DNA from: Holtiella tumoricola
Lineage (GTDB): Bacteria > Bacillota > Clostridia > Lachnospirales > Cellulosilyticaceae
Direction of reading: 5' to 3'
Assembly: GCF_027857615.1 (NCBI RefSeq)
Contig: NZ_JAQIFT010000016.1
Span: 331,210 to 395,209, forward strand
DNA length: 64,000 nt
Of this stretch, positions 1 through 9,397 are shown in pieces. The notes beneath the pieces are model-generated. The model searched no databases. It was not told the origin of the DNA and saw only the letters and a list, made by a program, of their open reading frames with translations. Position 1 is the stretch's first letter; each line of letters starts with the position of its first letter. Made by a program: the position numbers and the translations under genes.

Positions 1-192
1 TAATATAGGCGTTACAATTCCTACGAGTAAAGCATAGGGAGCACTTAGAAAGAACCCTGCCATAATAACTGGTATATGCATAGGTAAGAATACCGGTCCT
101 GCTCCTCCCATCCCATGAAACACCATAGGCAATATAAGACCAATCGCTACAAATATTCCTGATGTCACTAATTGTTTTGTTGAATTTTTCAT
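1..192 (-). CDS. ECF transporter S component, 3' part missing (runs off window)
   Basis: The 64 visible N-terminal residues begin MKNSTKQLVTSGIFVAIGL and continue with a PMVFHGMGGAGPVFLPMHIP segment and hydrophobic helices. This pattern is typical of substrate-binding S subunits of energy-coupling factor (ECF) vitamin/micronutrient importers. The ATG at 190-192 follows a good AAGGAG ribosome binding site. The gene reads off the left edge, so its length, substrate and any ECF A/T partners cannot be seen. The family call rests on general resemblance of the N-terminus; the substrate is unknown. Confidence 0.7.
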   Translation of the reverse strand, partial: MKNSTKQLVTSGIFVAIGLILPMVFHGMGGAGPVFLPMHIPVIMAGFFLSAPYALLVGIVTPIL

Positions 193-327
193 TTGTATAT
201 TACTCCTTATCATACTCTACACTTTTATCTAACTCATTACTTCCACTAAGTTAAATTCTAATGTGTGTATTTTTTACTTAAGTATATATTATCATGAAAA
301 ATATAATAGCAAAACCTAAATAAAATA

Positions 328-351
328 GGACTAGCATATTTACACTAGTCC
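328..351 (-). terminator. Terminator after the cyclophilin gene
   Basis: GGACTAG and CTAGTCC form a 7-bp stem with a 10-base loop. On the minus strand it is followed by a T-rich stretch (TATTTTATTT). It lies just beyond the stop codon of the peptidylprolyl isomerase gene. Confidence 0.75.
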
Positions 352-363
352 ACTCTTATCTTT

Positions 364-1005
364 CTATTCTCCTACTTTTACAACAGCAGGCACTTCTTCA
401 CCATTTGTATCTACAGTAATACTTTCAATCACTACTGGTTCCACTGGTTTATCATTTGAATCTGTTTGTACTTTTTCTAATGCTTCAATCACTTCAATTC
501 CTGAAGTTACTTCTCCAAATGCTGCATATTGCCCATCTAAACCTGCATTGTCAGCTGACATAATAAAGAACTGGCTCCCTGCTGAATCAGGTTGCATACT
601 TCTTGCCATAGAAATAACACCCTTTGTATGTTGAAGATCATTTCCCTCATGTCCATTTCCTGAGAATTCTCCCGGAATACTATATCCTGGTCCACCTGTT
701 CCTACACCTTGTGGATCTCCACCTTGAATCATAAACCCTTCAATAATACGGTGGAAAGTAAGTCCATCATAAAAGCCGCTGTTTGCTAAAGTTACAAAGT
801 TGTTAACTGTATTAGGTGCTTTTTCTGGATAGAGTTCTAATGTTACCGTACCATAATCTTTAACTGTCATTGTAACAATAGGGTTACTTTTCATTGCTTG
901 CACCTGTCCTGTTGGTGCTTTGCTTGATGCAGGGCTTCCACACCCTACAAGTAATGTACTCATACATAAAATCATCGTTGTAAGTAGTTTTCTTTTGTGT
1001 CTCAT
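364..1005 (-). CDS. Cyclophilin-type peptidylprolyl isomerase, lipoprotein
   Basis: Catalyses cis-trans isomerisation of prolyl bonds, here probably helping exported proteins fold outside the membrane. A lipoprotein signal (MRHKRKLLTTMILCMS, then lipobox LVGC) is followed by a serine/alanine-rich linker and a full cyclophilin domain. Family motifs are visible: FHRIIEGFMIQGGDP, GVISMAR, SQFFIM and a FGEV segment. An upstream in-frame ATG exists at 1050, but AGAGGA sits just ahead of the ATGs at 1008 and 1005, so I place the start at 1005. It is downstream of the Ig-like protein gene but separated from it by that gene's terminator, so it is probably monocistronic. Confidence 0.92.
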   Translation of the reverse strand: MRHKRKLLTTMILCMSTLLVGCGSPASSKAPTGQVQAMKSNPIVTMTVKDYGTVTLELYPEKAPNTVNNFVTLANSGFYDGLTFHRIIEGFMIQGGDPQGVGTGGPGYSIPGEFSGNGHEGNDLQHTKGVISMARSMQPDSAGSQFFIMSADNAGLDGQYAAFGEVTSGIEVIEALEKVQTDSNDKPVEPVVIESITVDTNGEEVPAVVKVGE

Positions 1006-1151
1006 CATTTTCCTCTTCTTTCTTCTTTGGCTCCCCATTATTATGTTCATTATATCCTATTTTTATATAATTTAAAATATCTGCCTCTGTTTCTCTATAA
1101 TTCAAAATAATCATACTTCAATATTTATTTAAAACTTTTATTTTTATTAAC

Positions 1152-1201
1152 TTCTAACAGAGGCTATGCAAGGTCTTCATCCCTCACAGCCTCTGTTAGA
1201 A
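1152..1201 (-). terminator. Terminator of the coiled-coil/Ig-like operon
   Basis: A 14-bp perfect stem (TTCTAACAGAGGCT and its complement) has a 22-base loop. On the minus strand it is followed by AATAAAAATAAAAG. It lies 60 bases past the stop of the 1260-3434 gene and ends the four-gene operon. Confidence 0.8.
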
Positions 1202-1259
1202 ATTTCTATTCAGTTATCAATCAAAGAACTACTTATACGGCACTTGTTTCAGTCTTCTT

Positions 1260-3434
1260 TTACTTCGCTAATGTATCTACAATGTAAGCATAGAGATCAT
1301 TACGTTCATATACTTGTTGATGTTCCTCTTCTCCCATATTCTCAATAATTTGGTTTATTGTATCACGAAGTACATCTTTACTTTCTTCTCCTAATACATT
1401 GATAATACATATTGCCTGTTGATCTCCAATTTGAACAGTGACAGTAGTAATACCTGCCTTATTTGCTACAACATGTCCATCTTGTGTAACACTTGCAATT
1501 TGTGTATCTCCACTTTCCCAAATTGCTATCATTTTTGCTTTTTCCACTATTTGATAGCTAAGCTCATGTGATGCACCTACCTCAAGTGTAATAATACTAT
1601 CGGTAAAGCTTAGTTTACGTGAGCCTTCTAGTAATTGGTCTATAGCTTGTTGTAACTTTGCCTTAGCAGTATCTACTTCTTGTTGAGTAGCTGTTTCCTT
1701 ATCCATTATAATTGTTGCTTCTTCCTTGGCTAATTCTAAGACTAACCAAGATTGTTCAGTATACACTAAAGGATTGAGTCCATTTGCTTGTTCTAATAAT
1801 GTCTGAAGCTCTGTTTTATCTACTACTTCAGCTTTAGGATTAATCGTACATGTAGCAGTCTTCACAGTACCTTGGAAGTCTGTAATTGTTGCAGTAATAG
1901 TAACAGGGTCTGTAATCTCTTCTTTTATCACTACTTCTGACACAAATCCACTCGTCTTTTTAACACTTACCACTTCTGGATGACTACTAGTCCATTTCAA
2001 GTATTCACTACCATCAAAGCCTTGTCCTTCTGGTGTTGTTATAGCTGTAAGTTTAGCTTTTTCTCCTACTTCCATCTCTAAGGATGTTTTATCTAGAGCA
2101 AGGTTTAAAATTTTAGGTTTTACTTTTACATAACATGTACTTGACTTACCATCTGCTGTAAGTGTAATCCCTACACTATCACGTACATTTTGAAGTACAC
2201 GAATCTTACCTGTATCATCAACACTGACTACATCAGGCTTTTTACTTGTAAAGGTTACAGAGTTTGGTACTGCACCTGCTGGACTAATACTATACTCCAG
2301 TTGTACTTCATCCCCTTCAAATACATTATCTATTGGTGCTTTGATACTTACACTACCTACTACTGGCATAATGGTTATATATGTACTATCTTTAAATCCA
2401 TCTACCTCTAGGTTAATTTTTATACGCATAGGCTTTGATGGATTTGCCGTTACCCTCACGAGACCTGTACTTGAAATATCAATATAGTTCCCTGCACTTG
2501 AAGACCATGCGAGTGCACCATGTTGTACTCCTTCTGGTAAGATATCATAGGTAAGTTGATAAGTTTGTTGAGAATATAATCCACGGTCTGGTGTATGAAG
2601 TCTTATCCCTTGCATGCCTTCTGGTTGTGTTTCTGGTACAGTGATAGTGATAGTTTGTTCATCAAACACACGTAATCCATTGGGAGTATAATATCTAATT
2701 TTAGCCCATACTTCATATTCTTCACCCGGTTCAACATTAGCGATTTCTAAGAAGTAGCTATCATCCACTGCTGGCTTATCATATACCATTTCTGTCCATT
2801 TTTCTGCACCTTTTTTGCGATACTTAACATTATTCCAAGTAGCCCCTTCTTCTCTTACAATCCAATACCCATCTTCACTAATATGAATAGGTACTGTAAG
2901 TTTCTTATTTGCCTCAGTATAAATAGCCTGTTCTGAAACATTTACTGTACAGTATTGTCTACCAAGATCTTTTAAATCTATATACTTTTTAACTGTTTTT
3001 GTACTTCCATCTACTGTAAGTTCTACATAAATATAACCATCTGAATCTGTATCAGTCACAGTAAAATCATGAACAACTGAATATCCGGTTTTACTATCAT
3101 AATCATATTTTGTTGTTGAAATTTCTCTAGCATCAGACATATCTTCTTTATTAGCAACTTTAATATGAATTTGAGATTCTTTAAGTCCATCAATTCCTAA
3201 CACTCTAGTAGAAATGCCTAAGCTATATGAAGTAGGTCCTCCGTTGATTTTCCTACTTCTTACTTCTCTAATTTCCACTGTCTCTGTCGTTGCTTTTTCT
3301 GTTGCTTCTACAACTTCGCTTATCATAGTAGGTGTTGTAGCCAGAACAGGTTGTGCCCCTATTGCCGTACTTAATACCACTGTTGCCATTAAGAGCTTAG
3401 CAGATTCTTTTTTTAGACGTTTCATTAGTTTCAT
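1260..3434 (-). CDS. Large secreted Ig-like (BIG2/FIVAR) cell-surface protein
   Basis: A Sec signal peptide (KRLKKESAKLLMATVVLSTAIGAQPVLA) leads into about 700 residues of beta-sandwich modules. Several have the look of bacterial Ig-like BIG2 repeats, with W(T)SSxPxVVSV, ISSTGLVRV and VNNKAGITTVTV-type strands. A helical FIVAR-like segment at about residues 540-610 (KTELQTLLEQANGL, then KAKLQQAIDQLLEG) precedes the last BIG2 domain. No catalytic domain, SLH or LPxTG motif is visible. GGATGGAG lies 8 bases before the ATG at 3434, favouring it over an ATG at 3455 that overlaps the previous gene. It is the last gene of an operon with three secreted coiled-coil genes, so an adhesive or structural surface role is likely but inferred. 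Confidence 0.75.
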   Translation of the reverse strand: MKLMKRLKKESAKLLMATVVLSTAIGAQPVLATTPTMISEVVEATEKATTETVEIREVRSRKINGGPTSYSLGISTRVLGIDGLKESQIHIKVANKEDMSDAREISTTKYDYDSKTGYSVVHDFTVTDTDSDGYIYVELTVDGSTKTVKKYIDLKDLGRQYCTVNVSEQAIYTEANKKLTVPIHISEDGYWIVREEGATWNNVKYRKKGAEKWTEMVYDKPAVDDSYFLEIANVEPGEEYEVWAKIRYYTPNGLRVFDEQTITITVPETQPEGMQGIRLHTPDRGLYSQQTYQLTYDILPEGVQHGALAWSSSAGNYIDISSTGLVRVTANPSKPMRIKINLEVDGFKDSTYITIMPVVGSVSIKAPIDNVFEGDEVQLEYSISPAGAVPNSVTFTSKKPDVVSVDDTGKIRVLQNVRDSVGITLTADGKSSTCYVKVKPKILNLALDKTSLEMEVGEKAKLTAITTPEGQGFDGSEYLKWTSSHPEVVSVKKTSGFVSEVVIKEEITDPVTITATITDFQGTVKTATCTINPKAEVVDKTELQTLLEQANGLNPLVYTEQSWLVLELAKEEATIIMDKETATQQEVDTAKAKLQQAIDQLLEGSRKLSFTDSIITLEVGASHELSYQIVEKAKMIAIWESGDTQIASVTQDGHVVANKAGITTVTVQIGDQQAICIINVLGEESKDVLRDTINQIIENMGEEEHQQVYERNDLYAYIVDTLAK

Positions 3435-3438
3435 ATAT

Positions 3439-4068
3439 TTACTCCATCCTCTCATTTATTCCTTGCACTATTTCATATAACTTCTCAACCTCTTGTAACT
3501 TCCTCTTATAATAGTCTTTCATCACTTCATACTCTGATTGATTATAACGCTCTAATACTATGCTATATAAATCTTGTAGTGCCTGACTTTCTTGCTGTGC
3601 CTCCAAACGCAACCCACTTGATGTCGTTACATTTATAAATCTGTAACTATATTCAGGCATTGCCTCTAAAATGCCATTTTCTATAGCATTATCTATTTGC
3701 TCCATCTGCTCTATTGTCAGTTCATCAAAACACTCTTTATTTTTTTTAACCAACCATTCTGTCTCTTTTTCAAAATCAATCCCTAATCTTTCTATCATTT
3801 GGTTAGCACTTGTTGTAACACTTACTACTTGATGATTTGCTACATTTTGCAAATTTCCTAATGCACCTTCTTGAGCATCTATAACGTTATTTTGATACAT
3901 ACTTATTAAATGGTTTTGATTTTTTAAGGTTTGCTCATTAATAATCTTTTTTGACTCTTCCACAAACCTTATTTTCCAATCTCCTAAGCCTGCTTGTACA
4001 CTCATTTGTATCCCTAGTATAAGTACTCCTCCACCTATTACACATACTTTCCATCTACTCTTCAACAT
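3439..4068 (-). CDS. Secreted coiled-coil protein, unknown function (operon gene 3)
   Basis: About 209 residues. A short positive N-terminus and one hydrophobic segment (VCVIGGGVLILGIQMSVQA) form a signal peptide or anchor. The rest is helical, charged and rich in Q, E and N (for example LEAQQESQALQDLYSIVLERYNQ). I recognise no family. The ATG at 4068 has GAGGAAAGAGAG upstream and overlaps the preceding stop by 14 bases, implying coupled translation. The stop lies 4 bases before the next gene's start. Like the two upstream genes it has a signal, a short tryptophan-containing stretch (GDWKIRF) and a long coiled coil, suggesting the three are related or assemble together (inference). Confidence 0.65.
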   Translation of the reverse strand: MLKSRWKVCVIGGGVLILGIQMSVQAGLGDWKIRFVEESKKIINEQTLKNQNHLISMYQNNVIDAQEGALGNLQNVANHQVVSVTTSANQMIERLGIDFEKETEWLVKKNKECFDELTIEQMEQIDNAIENGILEAMPEYSYRFINVTTSSGLRLEAQQESQALQDLYSIVLERYNQSEYEVMKDYYKRKLQEVEKLYEIVQGINERME

Positions 4069-4498
4069 AAAGACGCTCTCTTTCCTCTGCAGAGTCTTCT
4101 TCAATAAATAGGGCTGATGATGTAGTTGTCGTTATTTGATCTTTCATGGTCTCTTGTTTTTGTTCTGCTTTTTCTCTATAGAGTAGTAACTGTTCTGCTT
4201 TTTTACGCTCTAATTCAGCTTGCAAAGCGCTTTGACTTTCTTCCATGTAGGCCTCTAATTCCTCCATAGAAACTTCTATTTCTTGACGTATCTGTGTAAT
4301 CAACTCTAGCTGATACTGAGTTGTTTCTGTTTCAACTATGTCTTGCCATGTCTTAGTGGCATTTTCAAGCTGCTTTTCATACCATGTGTATAACGTATAA
4401 GGCACTATAGCTTGCCCCCATACTGCTGTTATACATCCTGTAATAGTAAGGAAAATTACCATCAGTATTATTCCCTTATTCCACTCATGCCTTCTCAT
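4055..4498 (-). CDS. Membrane-anchored coiled-coil protein, unknown function (operon gene 2)
   Basis: 147 residues. One N-terminal hydrophobic segment (GIILMVIFLTITGCITAVWG) precedes a highly charged helical region with many Q, E and K (ELERKKAEQLLLYREKAEQK), a predicted coiled coil. A Cys sits in the hydrophobic segment (ITGC), so lipid attachment is possible but the context is weak. AGAGGG lies upstream of the ATG at 4498, 14 bases after the previous stop. No homologous family is recognised. Its function is inferred only from its place in the secreted-protein operon. Confidence 0.6.
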   Translation of the reverse strand: MRRHEWNKGIILMVIFLTITGCITAVWGQAIVPYTLYTWYEKQLENATKTWQDIVETETTQYQLELITQIRQEIEVSMEELEAYMEESQSALQAELERKKAEQLLLYREKAEQKQETMKDQITTTTSSALFIEEDSAEERERLYVEE

Positions 4499-4512
4499 AA
4501 AGATTCCCTCTA

Positions 4513-5295
4513 CTAATTATCCCCTACTGCAAAAGCATTTTGAATAAGTTGGTCAATATCCCCTACTACTTCTTCCTGTTTAGTATTTGCTATATTTTCA
4601 ATTTCTTGTTTGGCTATTTCTTCTTTGCTTGCAATATGTTCCTTAACGTCTGTTACTGCCTTTTCAAATTCATCTACTAAATATTGATTAATGGCTGTCT
4701 GTGCCGTTTCTTGTTCCTCATTCATACTTATTAAAAGATTTGATTTAGAAGTATCAATTGTACCTTGTAACTCTTGTGATACTACGTCTTTATGTTGATC
4801 AATTGTACTTTCAACTTCACCCATAAGTTCACCTTGTTTACTATCTAATTGTTGATCTGCTAAAGCTTTATTTCCTTCACCTAAGATTTTTACAACTTCA
4901 TCAATACTAAGTTGATTGTCATCAATAATCTTATTAAAAGTTGCATTCATATTCGCTAGCTCTTCACTTGTTGCTGTAGTCAACTGTGATTTATAGCGTT
5001 CCACTAAATCAGATAGTGTACGAATAACTTCTTGCTTCTTTTCTGTCGCTTTAGTATCTATCTTACCAGCTACTTCTTGCTTTGATTTTTCAGCCTCTCC
5101 TGTTAATTTAGCTGTTTCAATAACTGCATCATCTTTGTATCCCTCTTTAATTACTTGTTCTCGTGCAGTAATTCCAGATGCTACCCAATCTTTTAGTTGT
5201 TGTCCCATATCCGTATCTGCCAAAACCATTCCTGAAGTAAATAATACTCCTGCTGTTAAAACAATAGCTGTTGCTTTTTTCTTAGCATTCCTCAT
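4513..5295 (-). CDS. Secreted coiled-coil protein, unknown function (operon gene 1)
   Basis: 260 residues with a clear Sec signal peptide (KKKATAIVLTAGVLFTSGMVLA). The mature part begins DTDMGQQLKDWVASGI and is almost entirely helical with regular charge, including pieces such as ATEKKQEVIRTLSDLVERYKSQ and ASKEEIAKQEIENIANTKQEE. No enzymatic motif is visible. GGGAGGG lies upstream of the ATG. As first gene of the operon its promoter should be in 5296-5515, an AT-rich stretch in which I could not fix the boxes. A structural or scaffold role at the cell surface is inference. Confidence 0.65.
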   Translation of the reverse strand: MRNAKKKATAIVLTAGVLFTSGMVLADTDMGQQLKDWVASGITAREQVIKEGYKDDAVIETAKLTGEAEKSKQEVAGKIDTKATEKKQEVIRTLSDLVERYKSQLTTATSEELANMNATFNKIIDDNQLSIDEVVKILGEGNKALADQQLDSKQGELMGEVESTIDQHKDVVSQELQGTIDTSKSNLLISMNEEQETAQTAINQYLVDEFEKAVTDVKEHIASKEEIAKQEIENIANTKQEEVVGDIDQLIQNAFAVGDN

Positions 5296-5515
5296 AACAA
5301 TACCCTCCCAAAAAATGTATTTATTAAGATGTTTCTCACTATTCTATTATCCATTTTTTTCCATTTTATTTCTATTTATAATCTTGTCCTTTTTTTATAT
5401 TATGTTTACTAATTTTTATATTATTTCACACTTACACTTTTAAGAGTTCTCCCTTTAGTAGTTTACTTAGAACAATAGATTTGTTTTAAAATTTCTATTG
5501 TATTTTTTCAAAATA

Positions 5516-5541
5516 AAAAGAGTGCTTTTCAGCACTCTTTT
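5516..5541 (-). terminator. Terminator after the GNAT gene
   Basis: AAGAGTGC and GCACTCTT enclose TTTTCA, with A-rich sequence on one side and T-rich on the other, so it could work on both strands. It lies 2 bases beyond the acetyltransferase stop codon. Confidence 0.8.
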
Positions 5542-5543
5542 CC

Positions 5544-6005
5544 TTAGCTTCTATTCTTATAATTTATAACCATGACCTTCTCTTGGTTAATATCCAATTC
5601 CCCATTAAAATAAAATCCAAGTTTTTGATATAAAGCAATGGCACCTTTATTGGTATCGTAAACACTTAAATAAATTACATCATATTCATACTTTTTATAG
5701 AGATGATGTAATAATAATTTTATACTTGCTTCCCCATATCCTCTTCTTTGGTAATCGCCTGAGATTAAAAATCTATCTAGCCATACTCTGCCCCGTTTGC
5801 CTTCTTGCAAAAATAATCCATACATTGCAAACCCAATAGGCACATCTCCATCATATATCCCAACTGGTTCCCATCTAGAATCTTCACTTGCTTCTTTAAG
5901 ACATTCCTTGGTTGTTTCAATAAAACTTTCTTGTCCTTTTGCTACTCTTAACTCTAAAATTTCTTTGTAGTTACTACTGTCAACTTTTCTAATTGCTAGA
6001 CTCAT
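5544..6005 (-). CDS. GNAT family N-acetyltransferase
   Basis: 153 residues with the GNAT fold order: an N-terminal IRKVDSSNYKEILELRV strand-helix, a central VWLDRFLISGDYQRRGYGEA acetyl-CoA binding motif A (Q/RRxxYG/A), then YLSVYDTNKGAIALYQKLGF (motif B, with the usual N...A..LY.KLGF ending). The overall layout is like spermidine/spermine acetyltransferases, but the substrate cannot be told. The ATG at 6005 has AAGGAG 8 bases upstream. The longer reading would need a GTG at 6014 overlapping that site. It is a single-gene unit with its own terminator. Confidence 0.85.
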   Translation of the reverse strand: MSLAIRKVDSSNYKEILELRVAKGQESFIETTKECLKEASEDSRWEPVGIYDGDVPIGFAMYGLFLQEGKRGRVWLDRFLISGDYQRRGYGEASIKLLLHHLYKKYEYDVIYLSVYDTNKGAIALYQKLGFYFNGELDINQEKVMVINYKNRS

Positions 6006-6057
6006 AGTTCTCACTCCTTATCACAAGGATAAACCCTTGAGTCACTCCAACGTCAAG

Positions 6058-8355
6058 TTATTTTGCAAAAGATTCAAAGATAATCTCATCTGGCTTAATC
6101 GCACAAGATGCATTTTGTTTCCAGTGCATCTGAGCTTTTACCTTAATCATACCTGGGGTTGTAGTTGAACGTACAAATACCCCAGCAATTCCCCCTTCTG
6201 GGCGAATAGGATTTGCACCAATTGTTTCATCTCCTACAATTTCACCTTCTCCTTCTACAGTGAAACGGATAGGATACTGGTCCGCTGTCATTGGCACTAC
6301 ATTGCCTGAATCATCTACTACTTTACAATATACCATAACAAGGTCAGAACCATCTGCAAGAAGTGGAATATCCATAAAATCCGCTTCTAATTGCAATTTT
6401 CTTTGAACCCCTGGAGATTTTCTTGTGGCAGTTGCTACAACTTCTTCACCAACTAATGCTTCAACACGGATTGTAGAACGTCCACGTTGTTTATAGCGAT
6501 TTCTCACATTTTTAAAAGTAAATGGTGGATGTTTTACTGCTACTTCATCTGGACCAATTTCTTCTACTAATTCATCATTATGGTATAAGCGTACACGTTC
6601 AGCATTAGAGTATACTGTTACATCGTTAGAGCTAATCTCTGACCAATAATTTGCAATAAAGAGTACTACACCAACTTCTTCAATATCTTGTTGACTTTGG
6701 TAGAAGTAATAGGTGAATTTTGGTACACGATATAAATCAAGTGTTCCACCCCAGCAAGGTGTAACTTGGTAGCCACGATTATGCTCTATACCTGGCCACA
6801 CACCATATCCACAAATTTTATCATCATTGACCATATTCACGTAGTTTTGTCTACGACATTGAGGATCTAGCCCTATAGAACGATCAACCGCTCTTAGCAT
6901 GCCTTCTTCTCCCCATCCTCTTGGTGTACGCCATGCACAACTTTGATTATCCCAATCATCTGGTCTATCATTATACTCTCTTACCCATACTGGTACATGT
7001 TCCTTATTGCTTAACTCATATTCATCCCCTTCAGGATCTAACATATTTTCATCAAACTCTTTGTATTGAATATCTGTTGGACCATTATCAGATGCTGTAT
7101 AACAATCCTCATATGGATATTCTTCATGCACAATATGTTGAAGTGCCTGCTTAAAGTCTTCTGACATAAAACTTTCATTCAACATTGGCTCCCAAATAAT
7201 AATACATGGATTATTACGTTGCCATCTAATCATATCCCGCACATTGGCTTGTGCACGTTGTGCAAAGATTCCTTCTTTGAACCATTGCCACCCTGGTGCA
7301 CTTACAATAAGTGTGAGACCATATTCATTACATGCATCAACAAATGCTGGTGTCAAAGGATAATGTGAACGAATATTTTTAAATCCAGCTTGACGTAACT
7401 TTAAAGCATCACGTCGAAGTACACTCTCTGGCAGTGCATTTCCAATATAAACATGTGTATGATGATAGTTAGCTCCTGAGATTCTCCTTGAAACTCCATT
7501 AAAAATAATACCTTGATCATATGTAAATTTAAATGTTCTAATCCCAATCTTAGTAGTTATTTCATCATATACTACACCCTCACAACGTACTGTAGTTACA
7601 AGCTCATATAAATAGGGTGTCTCTGGGCTCCAAAGCTCGGGATGTTCTACTTTTAATTCTTGTTCAAAGTGCTGTGCTTTATCATTTTTTAAAGTCACAC
7701 AAGATTTAGTACTAGAAATGCATGTACCTCTTATATCAATAATCTGTTGCTCTATTTCAAAGTTTTTTTCTTCTTGTGTTTCATTCTGTACATGTGTTTT
7801 TACATTTACAAGAGCACTTTCATGTGTTACATCTTTGTAAGATACAAAGATTCCACCCCCTGCCACTTCATTTGCAAGTAATGCATGAGTAATGTGTAAT
7901 GGCTCTACAAAGTAAAGTCTTGCTTCTCTATATAATCCACCATCATAAGTAAAATCTAATGTACCTTGTGGTCTACCTGGTGGTACATCTTCGTTATCTG
8001 AATTATCCAGTTCAACTTTGATTTCGTTGATTTCTCCCCACTTAATATATGCTGTAATATTTTGAACAAGTGGTGTATAACCACAGTAATGTGTTTTAAC
8101 AAGTTCTCCATTAATATAGAGTTTACTTACACCCATTGCCCCATCAAATTCAATAATCACTTTTTTATACTGAAGCTCAAGTGGCATCATCATTTCTTTA
8201 TAGTAAGTACATAAACCTTGATAATTAATACAACCGCTTGAAATAGCAGGTGTAAGTTCTACTGTATGAGGTAAATGCACTTTTTTTGTTTGTCTCTCTT
8301 CACTCCCAAGTTGGAATGACCAATCATTATTTAAGTTTTGAATTATTCTTGTCAT
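6058..8355 (-). CDS. Glycoside hydrolase family 2 (beta-galactosidase/glucuronidase-like)
   Basis: 765 residues, no signal peptide, so cytoplasmic. It has the GH2 order: jelly-roll sugar-binding domain (about 1-150), Ig-like domain (about 155-275), TIM barrel (about 280-570), then additional beta domains. Catalytic candidates are the acid/base in IIIWEPMLNES (N393-E394) and the nucleophile in VPVWVREYND (E460). Family signatures GANYHHTH, RQAGFKNIRSHYP and the C-terminal Ig-like module support the call. The exact sugar (galactoside, glucuronide or other) is not decided. It is divergent from an AraC regulator, with TAGGAGT before the start, so its expression is probably sugar-induced through that regulator. 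Confidence 0.9.
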   Translation of the reverse strand: MTRIIQNLNNDWSFQLGSEERQTKKVHLPHTVELTPAISSGCINYQGLCTYYKEMMMPLELQYKKVIIEFDGAMGVSKLYINGELVKTHYCGYTPLVQNITAYIKWGEINEIKVELDNSDNEDVPPGRPQGTLDFTYDGGLYREARLYFVEPLHITHALLANEVAGGGIFVSYKDVTHESALVNVKTHVQNETQEEKNFEIEQQIIDIRGTCISSTKSCVTLKNDKAQHFEQELKVEHPELWSPETPYLYELVTTVRCEGVVYDEITTKIGIRTFKFTYDQGIIFNGVSRRISGANYHHTHVYIGNALPESVLRRDALKLRQAGFKNIRSHYPLTPAFVDACNEYGLTLIVSAPGWQWFKEGIFAQRAQANVRDMIRWQRNNPCIIIWEPMLNESFMSEDFKQALQHIVHEEYPYEDCYTASDNGPTDIQYKEFDENMLDPEGDEYELSNKEHVPVWVREYNDRPDDWDNQSCAWRTPRGWGEEGMLRAVDRSIGLDPQCRRQNYVNMVNDDKICGYGVWPGIEHNRGYQVTPCWGGTLDLYRVPKFTYYFYQSQQDIEEVGVVLFIANYWSEISSNDVTVYSNAERVRLYHNDELVEEIGPDEVAVKHPPFTFKNVRNRYKQRGRSTIRVEALVGEEVVATATRKSPGVQRKLQLEADFMDIPLLADGSDLVMVYCKVVDDSGNVVPMTADQYPIRFTVEGEGEIVGDETIGANPIRPEGGIAGVFVRSTTTPGMIKVKAQMHWKQNASCAIKPDEIIFESFAK

Positions 8356-8511
8356 GTTTTTATACTCCTATTTTTTTACTTCTCTCTCCCTTATCTTAAT
8401 CTATCTCTTACTAGGAGCACATTTCTTTTTGTAGCCTTCCTATATACATTTGTATTATTTTGTAGAATCCTTTATCATACTATTAATAGATTGATTAAGG
8501 ACGGACATAAA

Positions 8512-9378
8512 ATGAGTACCAATAAAATAGACTTTTTAAATAAAAAACGTTATAACATTGATTTAAATCTTTATACCTGTGGCCATGAAAAATGTCCACC
8601 TTCTATGCGCATTGGTCCTATACCACGCTATCACTATATTATCCACTATGTCGTTAGTGGAAAAGGCACTTTTGAGATTAACAATCAAATCTATTGTGTA
8701 GGCCCTGGTCAAGGTTTTCTCATAGAACCTGATATTCTTACTACTTATGAATCAGATTCCGAAGAACCTTGGGAATATATGTGGATTGGTTTTGTAGGGA
8801 GTAAGGCTAAGGAATATCTAGACCGTGCAAATCTTTCTTCTCATTCACCTATTTTTACTTATCATAAAGGAGATGCGCTAGAACGTTGTCTTAGTCAAAC
8901 AGTCAAAAATCTAACTCTTGGACGTAATAATGACATCCTTCTTAACTCTAACCTTTATGAATTTATGTACTTATTAGTTGATAATAATGACACTACACCG
9001 CCTATACCTACCCTAGGCAAGGCCCAACAAGCATATATCGAACAAGCTATGCTCTTTTGTGAGAATAACTTCCATACTGCTATAACTGTTCAGGATGTCG
9101 CAGATCATATTAAAATCAATCGTACTTACCTTAATAAACTTTTTCACGAATATATCGGGAAATCCCCGAAGCAATTTCTTATGGAATTACGTATGAATAA
9201 AGCCTGTAAGCTGTTACTTGAAACAGGGCTAGATGTCTATACTATTGCCACTGAAGTAGGCTATCACAACCAATTTCAATTCTCTAAAATCTTTAAAAAA
9301 TATAAAAGCGTCTCTCCTTCTGAGTATAGACGCCAAGTACCTACGGAATGGTTTTTGATTGATCCTTCTGAACGTTAG
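8512..9378 (+). CDS. AraC family transcriptional regulator
   Basis: 288 residues. The N-terminal cupin-like ligand domain contains YHYIIHYVVSGKGTFEINN, typical of AraC sugar sensors. The C-terminus has two helix-turn-helix motifs (ITVQDVADHIKINRTYLNKL and GLDVYTIATEVGYHNQFQFS) ending KKYKSVSPSEYRRQ. The open frame runs upstream to 8338, but that extension is hydrophobic, overlaps the GH2 start and lacks a ribosome site; TAAGGACGG precedes the ATG at 8512. The divergent GH2 gene is the obvious target. The 156-base shared intergenic region should hold the operator, but I could not identify it. Confidence 0.93.
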   Translation: MSTNKIDFLNKKRYNIDLNLYTCGHEKCPPSMRIGPIPRYHYIIHYVVSGKGTFEINNQIYCVGPGQGFLIEPDILTTYESDSEEPWEYMWIGFVGSKAKEYLDRANLSSHSPIFTYHKGDALERCLSQTVKNLTLGRNNDILLNSNLYEFMYLLVDNNDTTPPIPTLGKAQQAYIEQAMLFCENNFHTAITVQDVADHIKINRTYLNKLFHEYIGKSPKQFLMELRMNKACKLLLETGLDVYTIATEVGYHNQFQFSKIFKKYKSVSPSEYRRQVPTEWFLIDPSER

Positions 9379-9397
9379 TAAGGGCAGTTAGTGCTAC

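Noticed and set aside
884..1114. Minus-strand frame overlapping the cyclophilin start region
   Set aside because: It overlaps the real gene out of frame, lacks a domain, and the cyclophilin reading has signal and lipobox support.
2190..2411. Plus-strand frames inside the Ig-like protein gene
   Set aside because: They lie opposite a well-supported coding strand and have no ribosome site or domain.
8338..8511. N-terminal extension of the AraC gene
   Set aside because: Strongly hydrophobic, overlaps the divergent GH2 start and has no ribosome site. TAAGGACGG before the ATG at 8512 supports the shorter product.
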